DNA of 64,000 nt. Origin: Betaproteobacteria bacterium (GTDB lineage: Bacteria; Pseudomonadota; Gammaproteobacteria; Burkholderiales; Methylophilaceae). Numbering within the stretch: the first letter of the stretch is position 1; every line of letters starts with the position of its first letter. The DNA lies in NCBI GenBank assembly GCA_016868195.1, contig VGHQ01000005.1, forward strand, positions 1 through 64,000, given 5' to 3'. Both the position numbers and the translations under genes were made by a program. This document shows positions 1 to 11,826 of the stretch, piece by piece. The notes under the pieces are model-generated. The model searched no databases. It saw only the letters and a list, made by a program, of their open reading frames with translations, and was not told where the DNA came from.

Positions 1-131
<131 letters not shown>

Positions 132-162
132 TTAATTAATTACATTCTTCAAAATAATCTAC

Positions 163-237
<75 letters not shown>

Positions 238-259
238 GTGTCCAAATTCTCAATATATC

Positions 260-335
260 TGGAGCGGGCGACGAGGTTCGAACTCGCGACATTTAGTTTG
301 GAAAACTAATGCTCTACCAGCTGAGCTACACCCGC
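260..335 (-). tRNA. tRNA-Gly (TCC)
   Basis: Minus strand gcgggtgtagctcagctggtagagcattagttttccaaactaaatgtcgcgagttcgaacctcgtcgcccgctcca; anticodon TCC. Confidence 0.95.
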
Positions 336-384
336 ACACCCATGGATCTAATCTCCACGTCGCCTTAAAAGAGGCTACTACTCA

Positions 385-469
385 TGGTGGAGGGGGAAGG
401 ATTCGAACCTTCGTACTCAGAGAGAACGGATTTACAGTCCGTCGCCTTTAACCACTCGGCCACCCCTCC
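385..469 (-). tRNA. tRNA-Tyr (GTA)
   Basis: Class II tRNA with long variable arm; anticodon loop ctgtaaat; CCA encoded. Confidence 0.95.
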
Positions 470-555
470 AAACCGAACCCTAAATTATGTTGGTTTTTTA
501 GACTTTTGTCAAACTAATGAGGGACTTATAGAAGGGTAATTAAGTAAAAATAAGA

Positions 556-631
556 TGGTGCCGGATGTCGGAATCGAACTGACGACCTTCGCATTACAAG
601 TGCGCTGCTCTACCAACTGAGCTAATCCGGC
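556..631 (-). tRNA. tRNA-Thr (TGT)
   Basis: Minus strand gccggattagctcagttggtagagcagcgcacttgtaatgcgaaggtcgtcagttcgattccgacatccggcacca; anticodon TGT. Confidence 0.95.
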
Positions 632-647
632 TTTATCAGGAGGCGCT

Positions 648-653
648 ACTATA
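648..653 (-). promoter_or_regulatory. Candidate -10 of the tRNA-tuf operon promoter with GC-rich discriminator
   Basis: Minus strand TATAGT followed by agcgcctcc, about 17 nt before the first tRNA 5' end; no convincing -35. Confidence 0.35.
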
Positions 654-681
654 CCAATTTATTTAAATTTGAACTAGTTTT

Positions 682-1068
682 TTAGCTCTTAACTAGAGTT
701 AATTTAGGTTTATTGGGTGATTTTTTTGTCTCTTTTGAGTCTATTTCTTGATCTTCTTTCACTTCAAAGAATAATCCTTCACCATTTTCTTTGGCATAAA
801 TGCCTTCCACAGCCGAAATAGGCAAATATAAGTTTTCAGGGGTGCCATTAAACCTTGCTGTAAAGCTAATTGCCTCATCTCCCATTAACAAGTCCTTAAT
901 AGATTCAGGGCTTAAGTTAAGAAGAATTTTTCCATCTTTTATAAAAGCTCTGGGCGCTAGGGTATTTTGATCTATTTTTACAAGCAAGTAAGGCGTGTAT
1001 TGTTCAGCAACACACCATTCATATATCGCTCTTACAAGATAAGGTTTGGTCGAAGCCGATTTTGTCAT
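682..1068 (-). CDS. sspB: ClpXP protease specificity-enhancing factor / stringent starvation protein B
   Basis: SspB-like N-terminal core plus charged tail; directly follows sspA. Confidence 0.9.
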   Translation of the reverse strand: MTKSASTKPYLVRAIYEWCVAEQYTPYLLVKIDQNTLAPRAFIKDGKILLNLSPESIKDLLMGDEAISFTARFNGTPENLYLPISAVEGIYAKENGEGLFFEVKEDQEIDSKETKKSPNKPKLTLVKS

Positions 1069-1078
1069 TGATACTAAA

Positions 1079-1678
1079 TTATTTTCTCATCGCTTTTTCT
1101 GAAGGAGTCATTGCATCAGCATAAAGTGGTCTTGAAAATAACTTCTCCGCATACTTAAGTAACGGCGCCGCTTGATTTGGCAGCTCAATACCGTAATGGC
1201 CTAAACGCCATAATAAAGGGGCAATTGCAACATCTAACATTGAAAATTCATCGCTCAATAAATGTTGTTGTTTAGAAAAAATAGGGACAATCAAAAGTAA
1301 ATTATCCCGCACATACTTTCTTGCAGTCTCTTTAACTGATTCATCCGTTGATTCTAAAGCTGGGATATGGACAAATAATTGTTTTTCAAAATCACTTAAA
1401 AATAAACGTGCTCGCGCTCTCATAACTGGATCGGCTGGCATAAGTTGGGGGTGAGGAAAGCGTTCGTCAATATATTCATTAATAATATTAGCGTCCGTTA
1501 ATACGAGATCTCTCTCCACTAATACTGGAACGGAGTTATGCGGATTTAATATAGCTAAATCTTCTGGTTTATTTGCTAAGTCAACATCAACAACCTCGAA
1601 GTCCATACCCTTTTCATATAGAACAATTCTGCAGCGATGGCTAAAAGGATCAATCGAACCTGAATATAATTTCATCAT
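1079..1678 (-). CDS. sspA: Stringent starvation protein A (GST-fold)
   Basis: MKLYSGSIDPFSHRCRIVLYEKGMDFEVVDVD, GST N-terminal fold; sspA-sspB order. Confidence 0.92.
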   Translation of the reverse strand: MMKLYSGSIDPFSHRCRIVLYEKGMDFEVVDVDLANKPEDLAILNPHNSVPVLVERDLVLTDANIINEYIDERFPHPQLMPADPVMRARARLFLSDFEKQLFVHIPALESTDESVKETARKYVRDNLLLIVPIFSKQQHLLSDEFSMLDVAIAPLLWRLGHYGIELPNQAAPLLKYAEKLFSRPLYADAMTPSEKAMRK

Positions 1679-1680
1679 AA

Positions 1681-2385
1681 TTATTTAATATCTTTCCAAA
1701 ATTCTTTCTTGAGATTGATTGTTAAAACTAATAACAATCCGAGGAATAACAAAACGTAATACCCCATATGGAGTCTTTTTAGCTTTGACGGCTCTGACAT
1801 GAATGTAAGGTAGTTTACAAGATCTCCTATCAGCGTATCATATTCTTTCACTGAAAGTGTACCTGGCTTAATGAGCTCCAAAGTGTGATGCTCTTCATTT
1901 AACTTTTGATCGCCTTGTAATTTCCATAAAATGTGAGGCATTGCTGTTTTAACATATACAGTATTATTCCATCCAGTGGGTCTCGATGAATCTCGATAAT
2001 ATCCTCTTAAGTAACTATAAACCCAGTCCGCACCTCTTGCTCTTACTTCAACAGAAAGGTCAGGTGGATTTGCACCAAACCAATCCTTAGCATCTTTTTT
2101 AGTCATTGCAATTTTCATAGGCTCACCAATTTTTTCTGCTGTGAAAAGCAAATTCTCTTTAATCAGATTATCAGATAAACCGATATCTTTTAAACGGTTG
2201 TATCTCATGTAATTTGCGCTATGGCAATTTAAACAATAATTGACAAATGTTTTTGCTCCTCTTTGAAGAGAGGCTTGGTCATTTAAATTAATGGGGGCTT
2301 TATCTAATTTTAATTGCTCATTCGCGTATCCAAAACTTGAATAAACACAAGTAATTATGAAAACTAATTTAATTAAAATTTTCAT
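1681..2385 (-). CDS. petC: Ubiquinol-cytochrome c reductase cytochrome c1
   Basis: CLNCHS haem motif, C-terminal TM anchor, follows cytochrome b. Confidence 0.95.
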   Translation of the reverse strand: MKILIKLVFIITCVYSSFGYANEQLKLDKAPINLNDQASLQRGAKTFVNYCLNCHSANYMRYNRLKDIGLSDNLIKENLLFTAEKIGEPMKIAMTKKDAKDWFGANPPDLSVEVRARGADWVYSYLRGYYRDSSRPTGWNNTVYVKTAMPHILWKLQGDQKLNEEHHTLELIKPGTLSVKEYDTLIGDLVNYLTFMSEPSKLKRLHMGYYVLLFLGLLLVLTINLKKEFWKDIK

Positions 2386-3686
2386 TAGTAACTGACCCTT
2401 GAAGGAACTGGTTTTGTTTTATCTTTTTTACTGTAGTAGGGCATCAGCACAAAAAATAAGAAATAAGTAATTGTAAAGATTCGGGCAACTACCGTAGCTT
2501 TGTCAACACCGCCAATCAGTGGAATTGCATTGGAAAATTGACCCCAAACGGTCGACGGTACCGTACCTAAATATCCAAGCACAAGGAAGCTCACAACAAA
2601 TAATCCAATCCAACGTTTAAATAAATTACCTTTGTAACGAATCGATTTAACTTTACTTCGATCAAGCCAAGGTAAAAATGCAAATGCGATTACAGATAAT
2701 CCCATAGCTGCAACACCTGGAAATTGAGAATTTAAAATAGGTGGTACAGCTCGAAGAATTGAATAATAAGGTGTGAAATACCAAACAGGTGCAATGTGCG
2801 CGGGCGTTTTTAGTGGATCAGCGGGAATAAAATTATTTGCTTCTAAAAAGTAGCCCCCCATTTCTGGCAAGTAAAAAACAATAAGTGCAAATACAAGCAG
2901 AAATACTGAAACACCGATTAAATCCTTTACTGTGTAGTAAGGATGAAATGGAATACCATCCAGTGGAATATTTGTTTTCTTATCAACATTCTTTTTAATT
3001 TCAACACCATCTGGATTATTTGAACCCACCTCATGGAGAGCTACAAGATGTAAAAATACTAATCCAAAAAGCGCCAAAGGAAGAGCAATCACGTGAAATG
3101 CGAAAAAACGATTTAATGTTGCGTCCGACACTAAATAATCTCCTCTTAACCATTCAGATAAATCTGGGCCTACAAATGGAATTGCTGAAAACAGATTCAC
3201 GATAACTTGAGCACCCCAGTATGACATTTGCCCCCAAGGCAATAGGTATCCAAAAAAAGCTTCGCCCATCAAACATAGAAAAATAGCGACACCGAAAAGC
3301 CATAGTAGCTCTCTGGGATTTTTATAGGATCCATAAATTAAAGCTTTAAACATGTGAAGATAAATGACAACAAAGAATAAAGACGCACCCGTAGAGTGCA
3401 TATATCTAATTAGCCATCCGAAAGAGACATCTCTCATGATGTACTCAACTGATCCAAATGCCAATTCTGCATCTGGTTTATAGTGCATAGTCAACAAGAG
3501 GCCTGTAATCAATTGAAGTACTAAAGTTAAAAGAGCAAGTGCTCCAAAGTAATACCAAAAATTAAAGTTTTTAGGTGCGTAATATTCTCTTAGATGATTA
3601 GTAATAAAGGATGACAATGGAAATCTGTCGTCTATCCATGCCACTAGCCCACTTTTAGTTTTTTTTGTTTTGATTTCTGTTTTCAT
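2385..3686 (-). CDS. petB: Cytochrome b of the bc1 complex
   Basis: Multi-TM protein with GYLLPWGQMSYWGAQVI and MHSTGAS motifs. Confidence 0.97.
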   Translation of the reverse strand: MKTEIKTKKTKSGLVAWIDDRFPLSSFITNHLREYYAPKNFNFWYYFGALALLTLVLQLITGLLLTMHYKPDAELAFGSVEYIMRDVSFGWLIRYMHSTGASLFFVVIYLHMFKALIYGSYKNPRELLWLFGVAIFLCLMGEAFFGYLLPWGQMSYWGAQVIVNLFSAIPFVGPDLSEWLRGDYLVSDATLNRFFAFHVIALPLALFGLVFLHLVALHEVGSNNPDGVEIKKNVDKKTNIPLDGIPFHPYYTVKDLIGVSVFLLVFALIVFYLPEMGGYFLEANNFIPADPLKTPAHIAPVWYFTPYYSILRAVPPILNSQFPGVAAMGLSVIAFAFLPWLDRSKVKSIRYKGNLFKRWIGLFVVSFLVLGYLGTVPSTVWGQFSNAIPLIGGVDKATVVARIFTITYFLFFVLMPYYSKKDKTKPVPSRVSY

Positions 3687-3701
3687 ACTTTTATTTCAGC
3701 C

Positions 3702-4301
3702 TTATCCTTCATTATCTTCGCCAATCAAGAGAGTGTTTTCATTAATATACTTATGCGGGGGCACAACAAGGTTAATAGGGGCTGGAGACCCTTTATATAC
3801 TCGACCTGCCAAATCAAACTTAGAGCCATGGCATGGACAGAAAAATCCACCATTCCAATTTTCACCCATATCACCTTGGGTTTGTAATTTAGCAGTCGGT
3901 GAACAACCTAAGTGAGTACAAATACCAACTAAAACAAGTAAATTAGGTTTTAGCGATCTAGTCGGATTCTTGCAATAACTTGGCTGCTGAGAAACTACAT
4001 CAAGATGAGGATCAGAAAGATCAGAGTCGTTTTTTTTCAAATCATCTAACATAGCTTGAGAGCGATTTATAATCCAAACTGGTTGACCTCTCCACTCAGT
4101 TGTAATCATTGCTCCCGCTTCAATTTTACTTAGATCAACTTCAACAGGCGCTCCAGCTGCTTTGGCCCGCTCACTCGGCGTCATACTTGATAAAAAGGGA
4201 ACTGTAATCACTCCAGCACCAATCACACCAGTCACAGTGGTAGCTGCAATTAAAAAACTTCTTTTCTTTTTATCTATTTTATCGTCTAGACGATTTCCCA
4301 T
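3702..4301 (-). CDS. petA: Rieske iron-sulfur subunit
   Basis: CTHLGC...CPCHGS Rieske cluster motifs; Tat-like N-terminus. Confidence 0.97.
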   Translation of the reverse strand: MGNRLDDKIDKKKRSFLIAATTVTGVIGAGVITVPFLSSMTPSERAKAAGAPVEVDLSKIEAGAMITTEWRGQPVWIINRSQAMLDDLKKNDSDLSDPHLDVVSQQPSYCKNPTRSLKPNLLVLVGICTHLGCSPTAKLQTQGDMGENWNGGFFCPCHGSKFDLAGRVYKGSPAPINLVVPPHKYINENTLLIGEDNEG

Positions 4302-4369
4302 TCTGTTTAATAACTACACTTTAAAAAATTTACAATGCTTATGAGGAATTAATTCTGCAAAAGTTGCAC

Positions 4370-4398
4370 ATTATACGAAATTTCATTCGAAATCTAAA
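4370..4398 (-). promoter_or_regulatory. Candidate sigma-70 promoter for petABC-sspAB
   Basis: Minus strand TTTAGA - 17 nt - TATAAT, upstream of petA. Confidence 0.5.
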
Positions 4399-4424
4399 CA
4401 GGAGTATAGCTAAATTGCCGCTTA

Positions 4425-5141
4425 TCAAGCCTTTAAGTTAACTCGTTTAGATGCAAATAGCCCTAATTCATATAAAAACCATAATGGAATAGCTAAGCAT
4501 AATTGTGAGATCACATCAGGTGGGGTTAAAATAGCGCCAATAACAAATGCAATCACGATCATGTAGGGCCTTACCTCCTCTAATGTTTTTACTTTTACCC
4601 ATCCTAAGGTCACCAATATCATAATAATCACAGGCACCTCAAATGCTAATCCAAACGAAATCAGCAACGATAAAATAAGATCTAGGTAGTTTGAAATATC
4701 AATCATCAAGCTCACATTCAAGGGCGTCATCAAAATGAAGAAATTAAATACAATAGGAAAAATCAGATAATAAGCAAAGGACATTCCTACAAAAAATAAT
4801 ATAAAGCCACTTATGAATGAAAATAAAATTAATTTCTTCTCTTTTTTATAAAGGCCTGGGGAAATAAAACACCAAAATTGATAAAAAACAAAAGGGAGTG
4901 AGAGTAAAAAAGAAATAAAGGCTGTAATTTTAATTGGTACTAAAAAAGTTGAAGTAAGAGCTGTGCTTATTAACTTATTGCCATCTATTAATTTCTCTAT
5001 AAGTGGGGCTGAAAAAAAACCATATATATCATTTGCGTAAAAACTTAAACATACAAAAATGATAATAAAACTGATTGCACTTCTAAAAAGAGTATTTCTT
5101 AATTCAATGAGTTGCTGGATAAAGGGCTTAAACTGGTTCAC
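4425..5141 (-). CDS. tatC: Sec-independent translocase TatC
   Basis: Six-TM TatC pattern; follows tatA/tatB. Confidence 0.96.
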   Translation of the reverse strand: MNQFKPFIQQLIELRNTLFRSAISFIIIFVCLSFYANDIYGFFSAPLIEKLIDGNKLISTALTSTFLVPIKITAFISFLLSLPFVFYQFWCFISPGLYKKEKKLILFSFISGFILFFVGMSFAYYLIFPIVFNFFILMTPLNVSLMIDISNYLDLILSLLISFGLAFEVPVIIMILVTLGWVKVKTLEEVRPYMIVIAFVIGAILTPPDVISQLCLAIPLWFLYELGLFASKRVNLKA

Positions 5142-5362
5142 TAAGATTTAATCGACTTTTTTTTAATTTCACGCTGAATTTTTTGAAGCTCTTTAAACTT
5201 TTCTTCACGTTCAATTTCTTCTTTGAGTTTACCAATATAATTTTGTGCTTTTCCAGTCAGCTTACCTAAAACCTTAGCTACTTTCGGTAGCTTTTCTGGC
5301 CCAATCACCATAAGTGCTACAAAGAAGATAACAACTAACTCCGAAAAGGAAACATCAAACAT
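5141..5362 (-). CDS. tatB: Twin-arginine translocase TatB
   Basis: MFDVSFSELVVIFFVALMVIGPEKLPKVAK, TatB N-terminus. Confidence 0.95.
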   Translation of the reverse strand: MFDVSFSELVVIFFVALMVIGPEKLPKVAKVLGKLTGKAQNYIGKLKEEIEREEKFKELQKIQREIKKKSIKS

Positions 5363-5367
5363 AAAAC

Positions 5368-5565
5368 TTATTTTTTAATGCGAGTTTTGGATACTCCACG
5401 ACGCGCTGTTTTAGTTTTTGATGTATTTTCATTTTTGACTGCATCTTTAAAATTTTTAATAGCCGCTCCTAAATCACTCCCAATATTTCTTAATTTACTT
5501 GTACCAAATATTAAAAAAACTATCAATAAAACTATTAACCAATGTGTGATACTTGAAAATCCCAT
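5368..5565 (-). CDS. tatA: Twin-arginine translocase TatA
   Basis: [33 protein letters not shown]. Confidence 0.95.
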   Translation of the reverse strand: MGFSSITHWLIVLLIVFLIFGTSKLRNIGSDLGAAIKNFKDAVKNENTSKTKTARRGVSKTRIKK

Positions 5566-5577
5566 ATTTACTCCCTC

Positions 5578-5910
5578 TTAAATTTTTGCTAGTTTTGTAC
5601 TACCACCATAGACATGGAAATGTATATGAAAAACTTCTTGACCACCTTCGACACCAGAATTTATCATTGTGCGAAAACCCTGCAATCCCTGTTCTTTTGC
5701 TAATTTAGGTGCTAAAAGAAGCATATTCGATAGGATTTCTTTGTCAGCCTCATTACAAGATATTAAATTTTCAATATGTTTTTTAGGTGTAATTAGAAAA
5801 TGAACTTTGTCAATCGGGTGAATATCATGAAAGGCAATTAATTCATCATTCTCAAATATTTTTTTGCTAGGTATTGAACCCTCAATAATTTTACAAAAAA
5901 TGCAGTTCAT
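5578..5910 (-). CDS. hinT: HIT family protein (HinT-like)
   Basis: CIFCKIIEG start and HIHFHVYGG histidine triad; start set to internal Met (ORF track begins at 5982). Confidence 0.92.
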   Translation of the reverse strand: MNCIFCKIIEGSIPSKKIFENDELIAFHDIHPIDKVHFLITPKKHIENLISCNEADKEILSNMLLLAPKLAKEQGLQGFRTMINSGVEGGQEVFHIHFHVYGGSTKLAKI

Positions 5911-5914
5911 ACTA

Positions 5915-6238
5915 TTAGGCTTTATTAGCCCGGCTTTTTTTCTCTTCAATGCCTGAGGTGCCTTCTCTTCTTGAAAGCTCATTCAAAATATCGTCTGCAC
6001 TTAAATTTTTATGCGCCATTAATACTAAAGTATGAAACCATAAATCAGCAACTTCGTGAATAAGCTCTTTGTTATCTCCTTGTCGCGCAGCAATGATTGT
6101 TTCAAAAGTCTCTTCATTTACTTTTTTTAAAATAGCTTCCAAACCATCGCGATATAAAGAGGCTGTGTATGATTTACTGGGATCATCTTTTTTTTTGGCC
6201 TCAAGCGTTTCAGTGAGTTTTTTTAAAATCGTATTCAT
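5915..6238 (-). CDS. hisE: Phosphoribosyl-ATP pyrophosphatase
   Basis: EETFETIIAA...HEVADLWFHTLVLM; his operon context. Confidence 0.95.
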   Translation of the reverse strand: MNTILKKLTETLEAKKKDDPSKSYTASLYRDGLEAILKKVNEETFETIIAARQGDNKELIHEVADLWFHTLVLMAHKNLSADDILNELSRREGTSGIEEKKSRANKA

Positions 6239-6243
6239 ATTTA

Positions 6244-6630
6244 TTATTTCTTATAAATATCTTTAGGTTCTTTCACAACAGGATAATCAGTTACCCACAT
6301 ATCTTTGTCATCCAACTTTCGATAAAAACAAGTTTCACGACCTGTATGACAAGCAATGTTGTCAATTTGCTCAATTTTTAGCAAAATGACATCACCATCG
6401 CAATCAAGCCTTATTTCATGAATATGTTGCAGATATCCCGATTCCTCGCCTTTTTTCCAAATTTTTTTTCTAGATCTTGACCAATAAAAAGCTTTTTTGT
6501 TTTTTTGTGTGAGCTCTAATGCTTCTTGATTCATCCACGCAAACATAAGAATTTTATGTGTTCTAAAGTCTTGGGCAATGACTGGCACAAGCCCATCTTT
6601 GTCCCATTTAATGGAATGTATCCAACTCAT
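6244..6630 (-). CDS. hisI: Phosphoribosyl-AMP cyclohydrolase
   Basis: [28 protein letters not shown] motifs. Confidence 0.96.
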   Translation of the reverse strand: MSWIHSIKWDKDGLVPVIAQDFRTHKILMFAWMNQEALELTQKNKKAFYWSRSRKKIWKKGEESGYLQHIHEIRLDCDGDVILLKIEQIDNIACHTGRETCFYRKLDDKDMWVTDYPVVKEPKDIYKK

Positions 6631-7397
6631 TGACGAATCTCGATATGATTAGATTTCATAAACGCTTTAGCTTCGTTAATCGTATACTCTCCAAAATGAA
6701 ATATACTTGCCGCTAACACCGCATCGGCTCCACCTTTTTTTATACCATCTACAAGATGTTGCAGATCACCAACACCTCCAGAAGCAATAATAGGTACATC
6801 CACTTTATCAGATATTGCCTGAATCAATTCGAGATCAAAACCTTTTTTTGTTCCGTCCCGATCCATGCTTGTAATAAGCAATTCACCTGCTCCTAATGAA
6901 GCCATTTTTGCTGCCCATTCAACTGCATCTAATCCGGTGGCATTTCTTCCCCCATGAGTAAATACCTGCCAAAAAGACTTATTCTTGTCTACTGTTAATT
7001 TTGCATCAATTGCGACCACAATGCACTGAGACCCAAACCGAGACGAAGTTTGATACACAATATCTGGATTTACAATTGCTGAGGTATTAATACTGACTTT
7101 ATCAGCACCTGCATTGAGTAAATTTCTTACATCCTCGGAAGTTCGAACGCCACCGCCTACAGTCAGCGGTATAAAAACTTCTTTAGCAACATTTGCAATG
7201 ATGTGAAGTATTAAACCCCGATTATCTGAACTTGCAGTGATATCTAAAAAAGCTAATTCATCCGCACCTTGCTCATTATATTTTTTTGCGACTTCTACAG
7301 GATCGCCTGCATCTTTTAATTCTAAAAAATTAATTCCTTTCACAACTCTGCCATCAGTCACATCTAAACAAGGGATAATTCTTTTAGCGAGTGACAT
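6627..7397 (-). CDS. hisF: Imidazole glycerol phosphate synthase subunit HisF
   Basis: [24 protein letters not shown]. Confidence 0.97.
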   Translation of the reverse strand: MSLAKRIIPCLDVTDGRVVKGINFLELKDAGDPVEVAKKYNEQGADELAFLDITASSDNRGLILHIIANVAKEVFIPLTVGGGVRTSEDVRNLLNAGADKVSINTSAIVNPDIVYQTSSRFGSQCIVVAIDAKLTVDKNKSFWQVFTHGGRNATGLDAVEWAAKMASLGAGELLITSMDRDGTKKGFDLELIQAISDKVDVPIIASGGVGDLQHLVDGIKKGGADAVLAASIFHFGEYTINEAKAFMKSNHIEIRQ

Positions 7398-8138
7398 TTA
7401 TTTATTAAGCTCATCTGCGAGTGCTTGTGCTGCTCTAAAATCGAGTGTTCCCTCGTATATAGCTCTACCTGTAATTGCTCCACTGACACCTGAATATGCA
7501 ATTGAACATAAATTTTTAATATCGTCTAGATTAGTTATTCCGCCACTGGCAATCACAGGGACAGTGAGTGCCTCAGCTAATTTTTCAGTTGCTTCAATAT
7601 TCAATCCATTTAACATACCATCGCGTCCAATATCTGTATAAATGATAGCTTCAACACCATAACTTTCAAATTTCTTTGCGAGCTCAATTACATTGTGTCC
7701 GGTTAATTTGGCCCATCCATCAATAGCTACTTCCCCTTCTTTTGCATCAAGACCCACAATGATTTGCCCAGGGAATGCATAACAAGCTTCGTGAAGAAAA
7801 CCAGGATTTTTAACCGCGGCTGTTCCTATGATGATGTAGTCCACACCGTTATTAAGATATTTTTCAACTGCATCGAGGTTACGAATGCCGCCGCCTAATT
7901 GAATTGGAATCGTACCATCCACTTCTTTAACAATAGCTTTAATTGCAAATTCATTGACTGGTTTACCTGCAAAAGCGCCATTTAGGTCAACCAGATGTAA
8001 TCTCCGAGCTCCAAGGTTTTTCCATTGCTTGGCAACTTCTCCAGGATTTTCTGAAAAGATTGTTGATTCCTCCATTAAGCCTTGTTTGAGCCTAACACAC
8101 TTACCATCTTTCAAATCAATTGCTGGAATGATTAACAT
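7398..8138 (-). CDS. hisA: ProFAR isomerase HisA
   Basis: [20 protein letters not shown]. Confidence 0.97.
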   Translation of the reverse strand: MLIIPAIDLKDGKCVRLKQGLMEESTIFSENPGEVAKQWKNLGARRLHLVDLNGAFAGKPVNEFAIKAIVKEVDGTIPIQLGGGIRNLDAVEKYLNNGVDYIIIGTAAVKNPGFLHEACYAFPGQIIVGLDAKEGEVAIDGWAKLTGHNVIELAKKFESYGVEAIIYTDIGRDGMLNGLNIEATEKLAEALTVPVIASGGITNLDDIKNLCSIAYSGVSGAITGRAIYEGTLDFRAAQALADELNK

Positions 8139-8148
8139 AAACTAAAAC

Positions 8149-8781
8149 CTATACTGCCCATTGAACAAAGTTTTTGATAAGTTGTAAGCCAGCTATCGAA
8201 CTTTTTTCTGGGTGAAATTGCACTGCAAAAATATTTTCTTTAGCAATAGCACAACAAAATTTCTGTGCATATGAAGTTTCAGCTGACACAATATTTTTAT
8301 CATTAGATTCTAAATAATAACTATGAACAAAATAAAAACGATCATTATTACTAATGTTTTGCCATAAAGGATGATGATTTGTCTGAGATACTTCATTCCA
8401 TCCCATATGAGGAATTTTTAGCTTATGACCACTTTCATCTGCTGTATTCTGATTATTAAATCTCTTAATAGTACCTTCTAGCAATCCTAAGCCATCAACA
8501 TTGCCTTCTTCGCTTTTATTAAACAACATTTGCAAACCAATGCATATCCCTAAAAAAGGTTTTGTTTTTGCTGCCTCAATCACAGAGAATCTTAAATTTC
8601 TTTCATCAAGTTCTCTGATGCAGTCAGGCATAGCACCTTGACCGGGGAAAACTACATGATGTGCTTTTTTAATATCGGTAGGGTTGCTTGTAACTTTAAT
8701 ATCGGCTTCAGGTGCAACTTGTTTAAAGGCATTAAATACTGACTTTAAATTTCCCATTCCATAATCAATGATAGCGATCAT
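8149..8781 (-). CDS. hisH: Imidazole glycerol phosphate synthase subunit HisH
   Basis: YGMGNLKSV, GICIGLQML glutaminase nucleophile, FHPEKS. Confidence 0.97.
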   Translation of the reverse strand: MIAIIDYGMGNLKSVFNAFKQVAPEADIKVTSNPTDIKKAHHVVFPGQGAMPDCIRELDERNLRFSVIEAAKTKPFLGICIGLQMLFNKSEEGNVDGLGLLEGTIKRFNNQNTADESGHKLKIPHMGWNEVSQTNHHPLWQNISNNDRFYFVHSYYLESNDKNIVSAETSYAQKFCCAIAKENIFAVQFHPEKSSIAGLQLIKNFVQWAV

Positions 8782-8802
8782 TATTATTTTGATGAAAGAA
8801 GT

Positions 8803-9393
8803 TTATAGACTGCCTTTGGTTGAAGGGGTTATACCAGAAATTTTTGGATCAATGCAAACGGCCATTTTTAAAGCTCTTCCAAATGCTTTGTAGATTGTTT
8901 CAGCCTGATGATGAGCATTATCACCTTTAAGATTATCAATATGCATCGTAATATTTGCATGATTTACGAACCCTTGAAAAAATTCGTGTATTAAATCAAC
9001 ATCAAATTCACCTATAGCAGCCCTTTTAAACTCAACATCAAATTCAAGTCCAGGCCTACCTGATATATCAAGCACAACTCTAGACAATGCCTCATCTAAA
9101 GGGATAATAGCTGACCCATACCTAGTAATACCTTTTTTATCTCCGATTGCTTTATTAAAGGCTTGTCCAAGGACAATACCAACATCTTCAACTGTATGAT
9201 GTGCATCAATATGAAGATCACCTTTTGCTGAAACCTCTAGATCAAACATTCCATGACGAGCAACCTGGTCTAACATATGATCTAAAAAACCGATGCCAGT
9301 ATTGAGTTTTGCGTTACCCTGACCATCAAGATTAATGCTTACTTCAATTTTAGTCTCATTTGTATTTCTTGAAACAGATGCTGATCTATTCAT
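8803..9393 (-). CDS. hisB: Imidazoleglycerol-phosphate dehydratase
   Basis: [14 protein letters not shown] and [11 protein letters not shown] motifs. Confidence 0.97.
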   Translation of the reverse strand: MNRSASVSRNTNETKIEVSINLDGQGNAKLNTGIGFLDHMLDQVARHGMFDLEVSAKGDLHIDAHHTVEDVGIVLGQAFNKAIGDKKGITRYGSAIIPLDEALSRVVLDISGRPGLEFDVEFKRAAIGEFDVDLIHEFFQGFVNHANITMHIDNLKGDNAHHQAETIYKAFGRALKMAVCIDPKISGITPSTKGSL

Positions 9394-9456
9394 ATTTTTT
9401 ACTTAAAGTAGATACGATATTTTAACTCATTAAAAATGTAATTAATATCAATTATT

Positions 9457-10521
9457 TCATGTGCTTAGAATAAGTTTTAACGTCTCAAGTAATACGTGCA
9501 TCTCTTCATCCGAACCAATTGTGAATCGAATGAAGGAAGAAATTCGTATTGGATTGTCAAAGCGCCTCACTACAATTCCGTGATCTCTTAATTTGCTTAC
9601 GATAATTTTTCCATCAAGAGAGAAGTGTTGAGCAAAAACAAAATTGGCACCTGAAGGAAGAACTGAAAAATTAAGAGCCTTCAATTTATCAACAAAATTT
9701 AATTTTGTTTTAATAACTTTATGGCAGGTATTTTTAAAATAGGCATCATCTTTAAAGGATTCAATACCTGCAATCAATCCTAATCGATCAATTGGATACG
9801 AGTTAAAACTATCTTTTACTCTAATTAAAGCTTCGATCAGATCTGGGTGGCCTATAGCATAACCAAGTCTTAGCCCTGCCAATGATCGCGATTTCGAAAA
9901 TGAATGTGTGATCAATAAATTTTTACATTTGTCTGTAAGAGGAATAACGGATTCTGTGCCAAAATCTACATAAGCTTCATCTACGATCACTACAGAATCA
10001 ACATTCTTATCAAGAAATGCTTCAATCTTTTTCAAGGTAAGTGGTATGCCCGTTGGCGCATTTGGATTTGGGAAGATAACGCCTCCATTAGGCATCAAAT
10101 AATCATTTAATGCTATTTCAAATGAATCGTTAAGGGGAATAGTTTTAAAATCAATCCCGTAGAGTTTGCAATATACGGGATAAAAACTATAAGTAATATC
10201 AGGAAATAAAATAGGCGCGTCGTGTTTCAAAAGTGCTTGAAAAGCAATAGCCAAGACTTCATCAGATCCATTTCCCACAAAAACCTGATTAGCTTTAACA
10301 TTAAAATAATCTGCTATTGATTTCTTAAGCGCTTCCGAACTCGGGTCCGGATAGAGCCGTAAATTGTCATCTGTATATTCTTGAATGGCTGCAATTACAC
10401 TTGGACTTGGTCCATAAGGATTTTCATTAGTATTTAACTTTATAAGATTATTGAGTTTAGGTTGCTCGCCAGGAATGTATGGTGCTAGGCCATGAACAAC
10501 CTTGCTCCAGAATTTACTCAT
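9457..10521 (-). CDS. hisC: Histidinol-phosphate aminotransferase
   Basis: [30 protein letters not shown] lysine; start set to MSKFW (ORF track begins at 10572 inside hisD). Confidence 0.93.
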   Translation of the reverse strand: MSKFWSKVVHGLAPYIPGEQPKLNNLIKLNTNENPYGPSPSVIAAIQEYTDDNLRLYPDPSSEALKKSIADYFNVKANQVFVGNGSDEVLAIAFQALLKHDAPILFPDITYSFYPVYCKLYGIDFKTIPLNDSFEIALNDYLMPNGGVIFPNPNAPTGIPLTLKKIEAFLDKNVDSVVIVDEAYVDFGTESVIPLTDKCKNLLITHSFSKSRSLAGLRLGYAIGHPDLIEALIRVKDSFNSYPIDRLGLIAGIESFKDDAYFKNTCHKVIKTKLNFVDKLKALNFSVLPSGANFVFAQHFSLDGKIIVSKLRDHGIVVRRFDNPIRISSFIRFTIGSDEEMHVLLETLKLILST

Positions 10522-11818
10522 TATTAATACGATATTCCGCTGATTTGGCATGGGCTTGAAGCCCTTCGCCATGAGCTAAGACCGAGGCAATTTTTCCAAG
10601 CCTACGAGCGCCTTGACTAGATAATTTAATTAGACTTGAGCGCTTTTGAAAGTCATAAACACCAAGTGGCGAAGAAAATCTTGCTGTTCTTGATGTTGGC
10701 AAAACGTGATTCGAGCCAGCACAATAGTCACCAACAGCCTCGCATGTATTTCTTCCCATAAAGATGGCGCCTGCATGTTTAATATTGTTAACGAGTGAAT
10801 CTGGATCGTCTACTGAAAGCTCTAAATGTTCAGGTGAAATAAAATTTGAAATCTCGGCTGCTTCTTCTAATGTTTTTACTTTAATCATTGCACCTCTATT
10901 TGCTAAAGAAGTCTCTATGATTTTTTTTCTCGGCATAGTTTCAATCAATTTATCAATACTCTCTTGAACCTGGTTTAAAAACGATTCACTTGGACTGATT
11001 AAAATTGACTGCGCTAACTCATCATGCTCAGCCTGAGAAAATAAATCCATCGCAATCCAATCTGGATTCGATTTTTCATCTGAAATAATAAGTATTTCTG
11101 AAGGCCCTGCGACCATATCAATACCAACTACACCGAATACTTTCCTTTTAGCTTCTGCAACATAAGCATTACCAGGGCCCACAATTTTGTCGACTTGAGG
11201 TATGGTTTGTGTGCCATAAGCAAGCGCTCCGATTGCTTGAGCGCCTCCAATTGCAAATACACGGTCAACTTTAACGAGGGCCGCGGCAGCCAAAACTAAT
11301 TGATTTCTCTCTCCATGAGGCGATGGGACTACCATAATAATTTTTTTAACGCCTGCTACTTTAGCTGGAATTGCGTTCATGAGTACTGAAGACGGGTAAG
11401 CTGCTTTTCCTCCTGGAACATATAAACCAACTCGATCTAGTGAAGTTACTTTTTGACCAAGCAAAGTTTGGTCATCTTCGGTATAGCTCCATGAAGTCAT
11501 TAACTGTTTATTGTGATAATCAAATACTCTTTTAGCAGCTTCTTCGAGTGCTTCTCTTGACTTTTGAGGAAGGCTTTCCAAAGCTAAATTTAATTCTTCA
11601 TTAGAAATTTCAAATTCTTCCATACGAGAGAAATCTACGTGATCAAACTTTTTTGTATATTCAATGACGGCTTGATCGCCTCTATTTTTCACATCACTCA
11701 AAATTTCTGCGACTATTTTTTCAATTTGAGTATTTTCTTCAGCTTCAAAGAAAATAAGCTGACTTAACTGATCTTTAAAATTTGAATCTTGGGTATTTAA
11801 TTTTTTAATTTGAATCAT
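10514..11818 (-). CDS. hisD: Histidinol dehydrogenase
   Basis: [22 protein letters not shown] motifs. Confidence 0.97.
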   Translation of the reverse strand: MIQIKKLNTQDSNFKDQLSQLIFFEAEENTQIEKIVAEILSDVKNRGDQAVIEYTKKFDHVDFSRMEEFEISNEELNLALESLPQKSREALEEAAKRVFDYHNKQLMTSWSYTEDDQTLLGQKVTSLDRVGLYVPGGKAAYPSSVLMNAIPAKVAGVKKIIMVVPSPHGERNQLVLAAAALVKVDRVFAIGGAQAIGALAYGTQTIPQVDKIVGPGNAYVAEAKRKVFGVVGIDMVAGPSEILIISDEKSNPDWIAMDLFSQAEHDELAQSILISPSESFLNQVQESIDKLIETMPRKKIIETSLANRGAMIKVKTLEEAAEISNFISPEHLELSVDDPDSLVNNIKHAGAIFMGRNTCEAVGDYCAGSNHVLPTSRTARFSSPLGVYDFQKRSSLIKLSSQGARRLGKIASVLAHGEGLQAHAKSAEYRINNE

Positions 11819-11826
11819 AAGTATGA

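Noticed and set aside
7237-7641. 134-aa + strand ORF
   Set aside because: Antisense to hisF/hisA, which have clear family motifs; chance open frame
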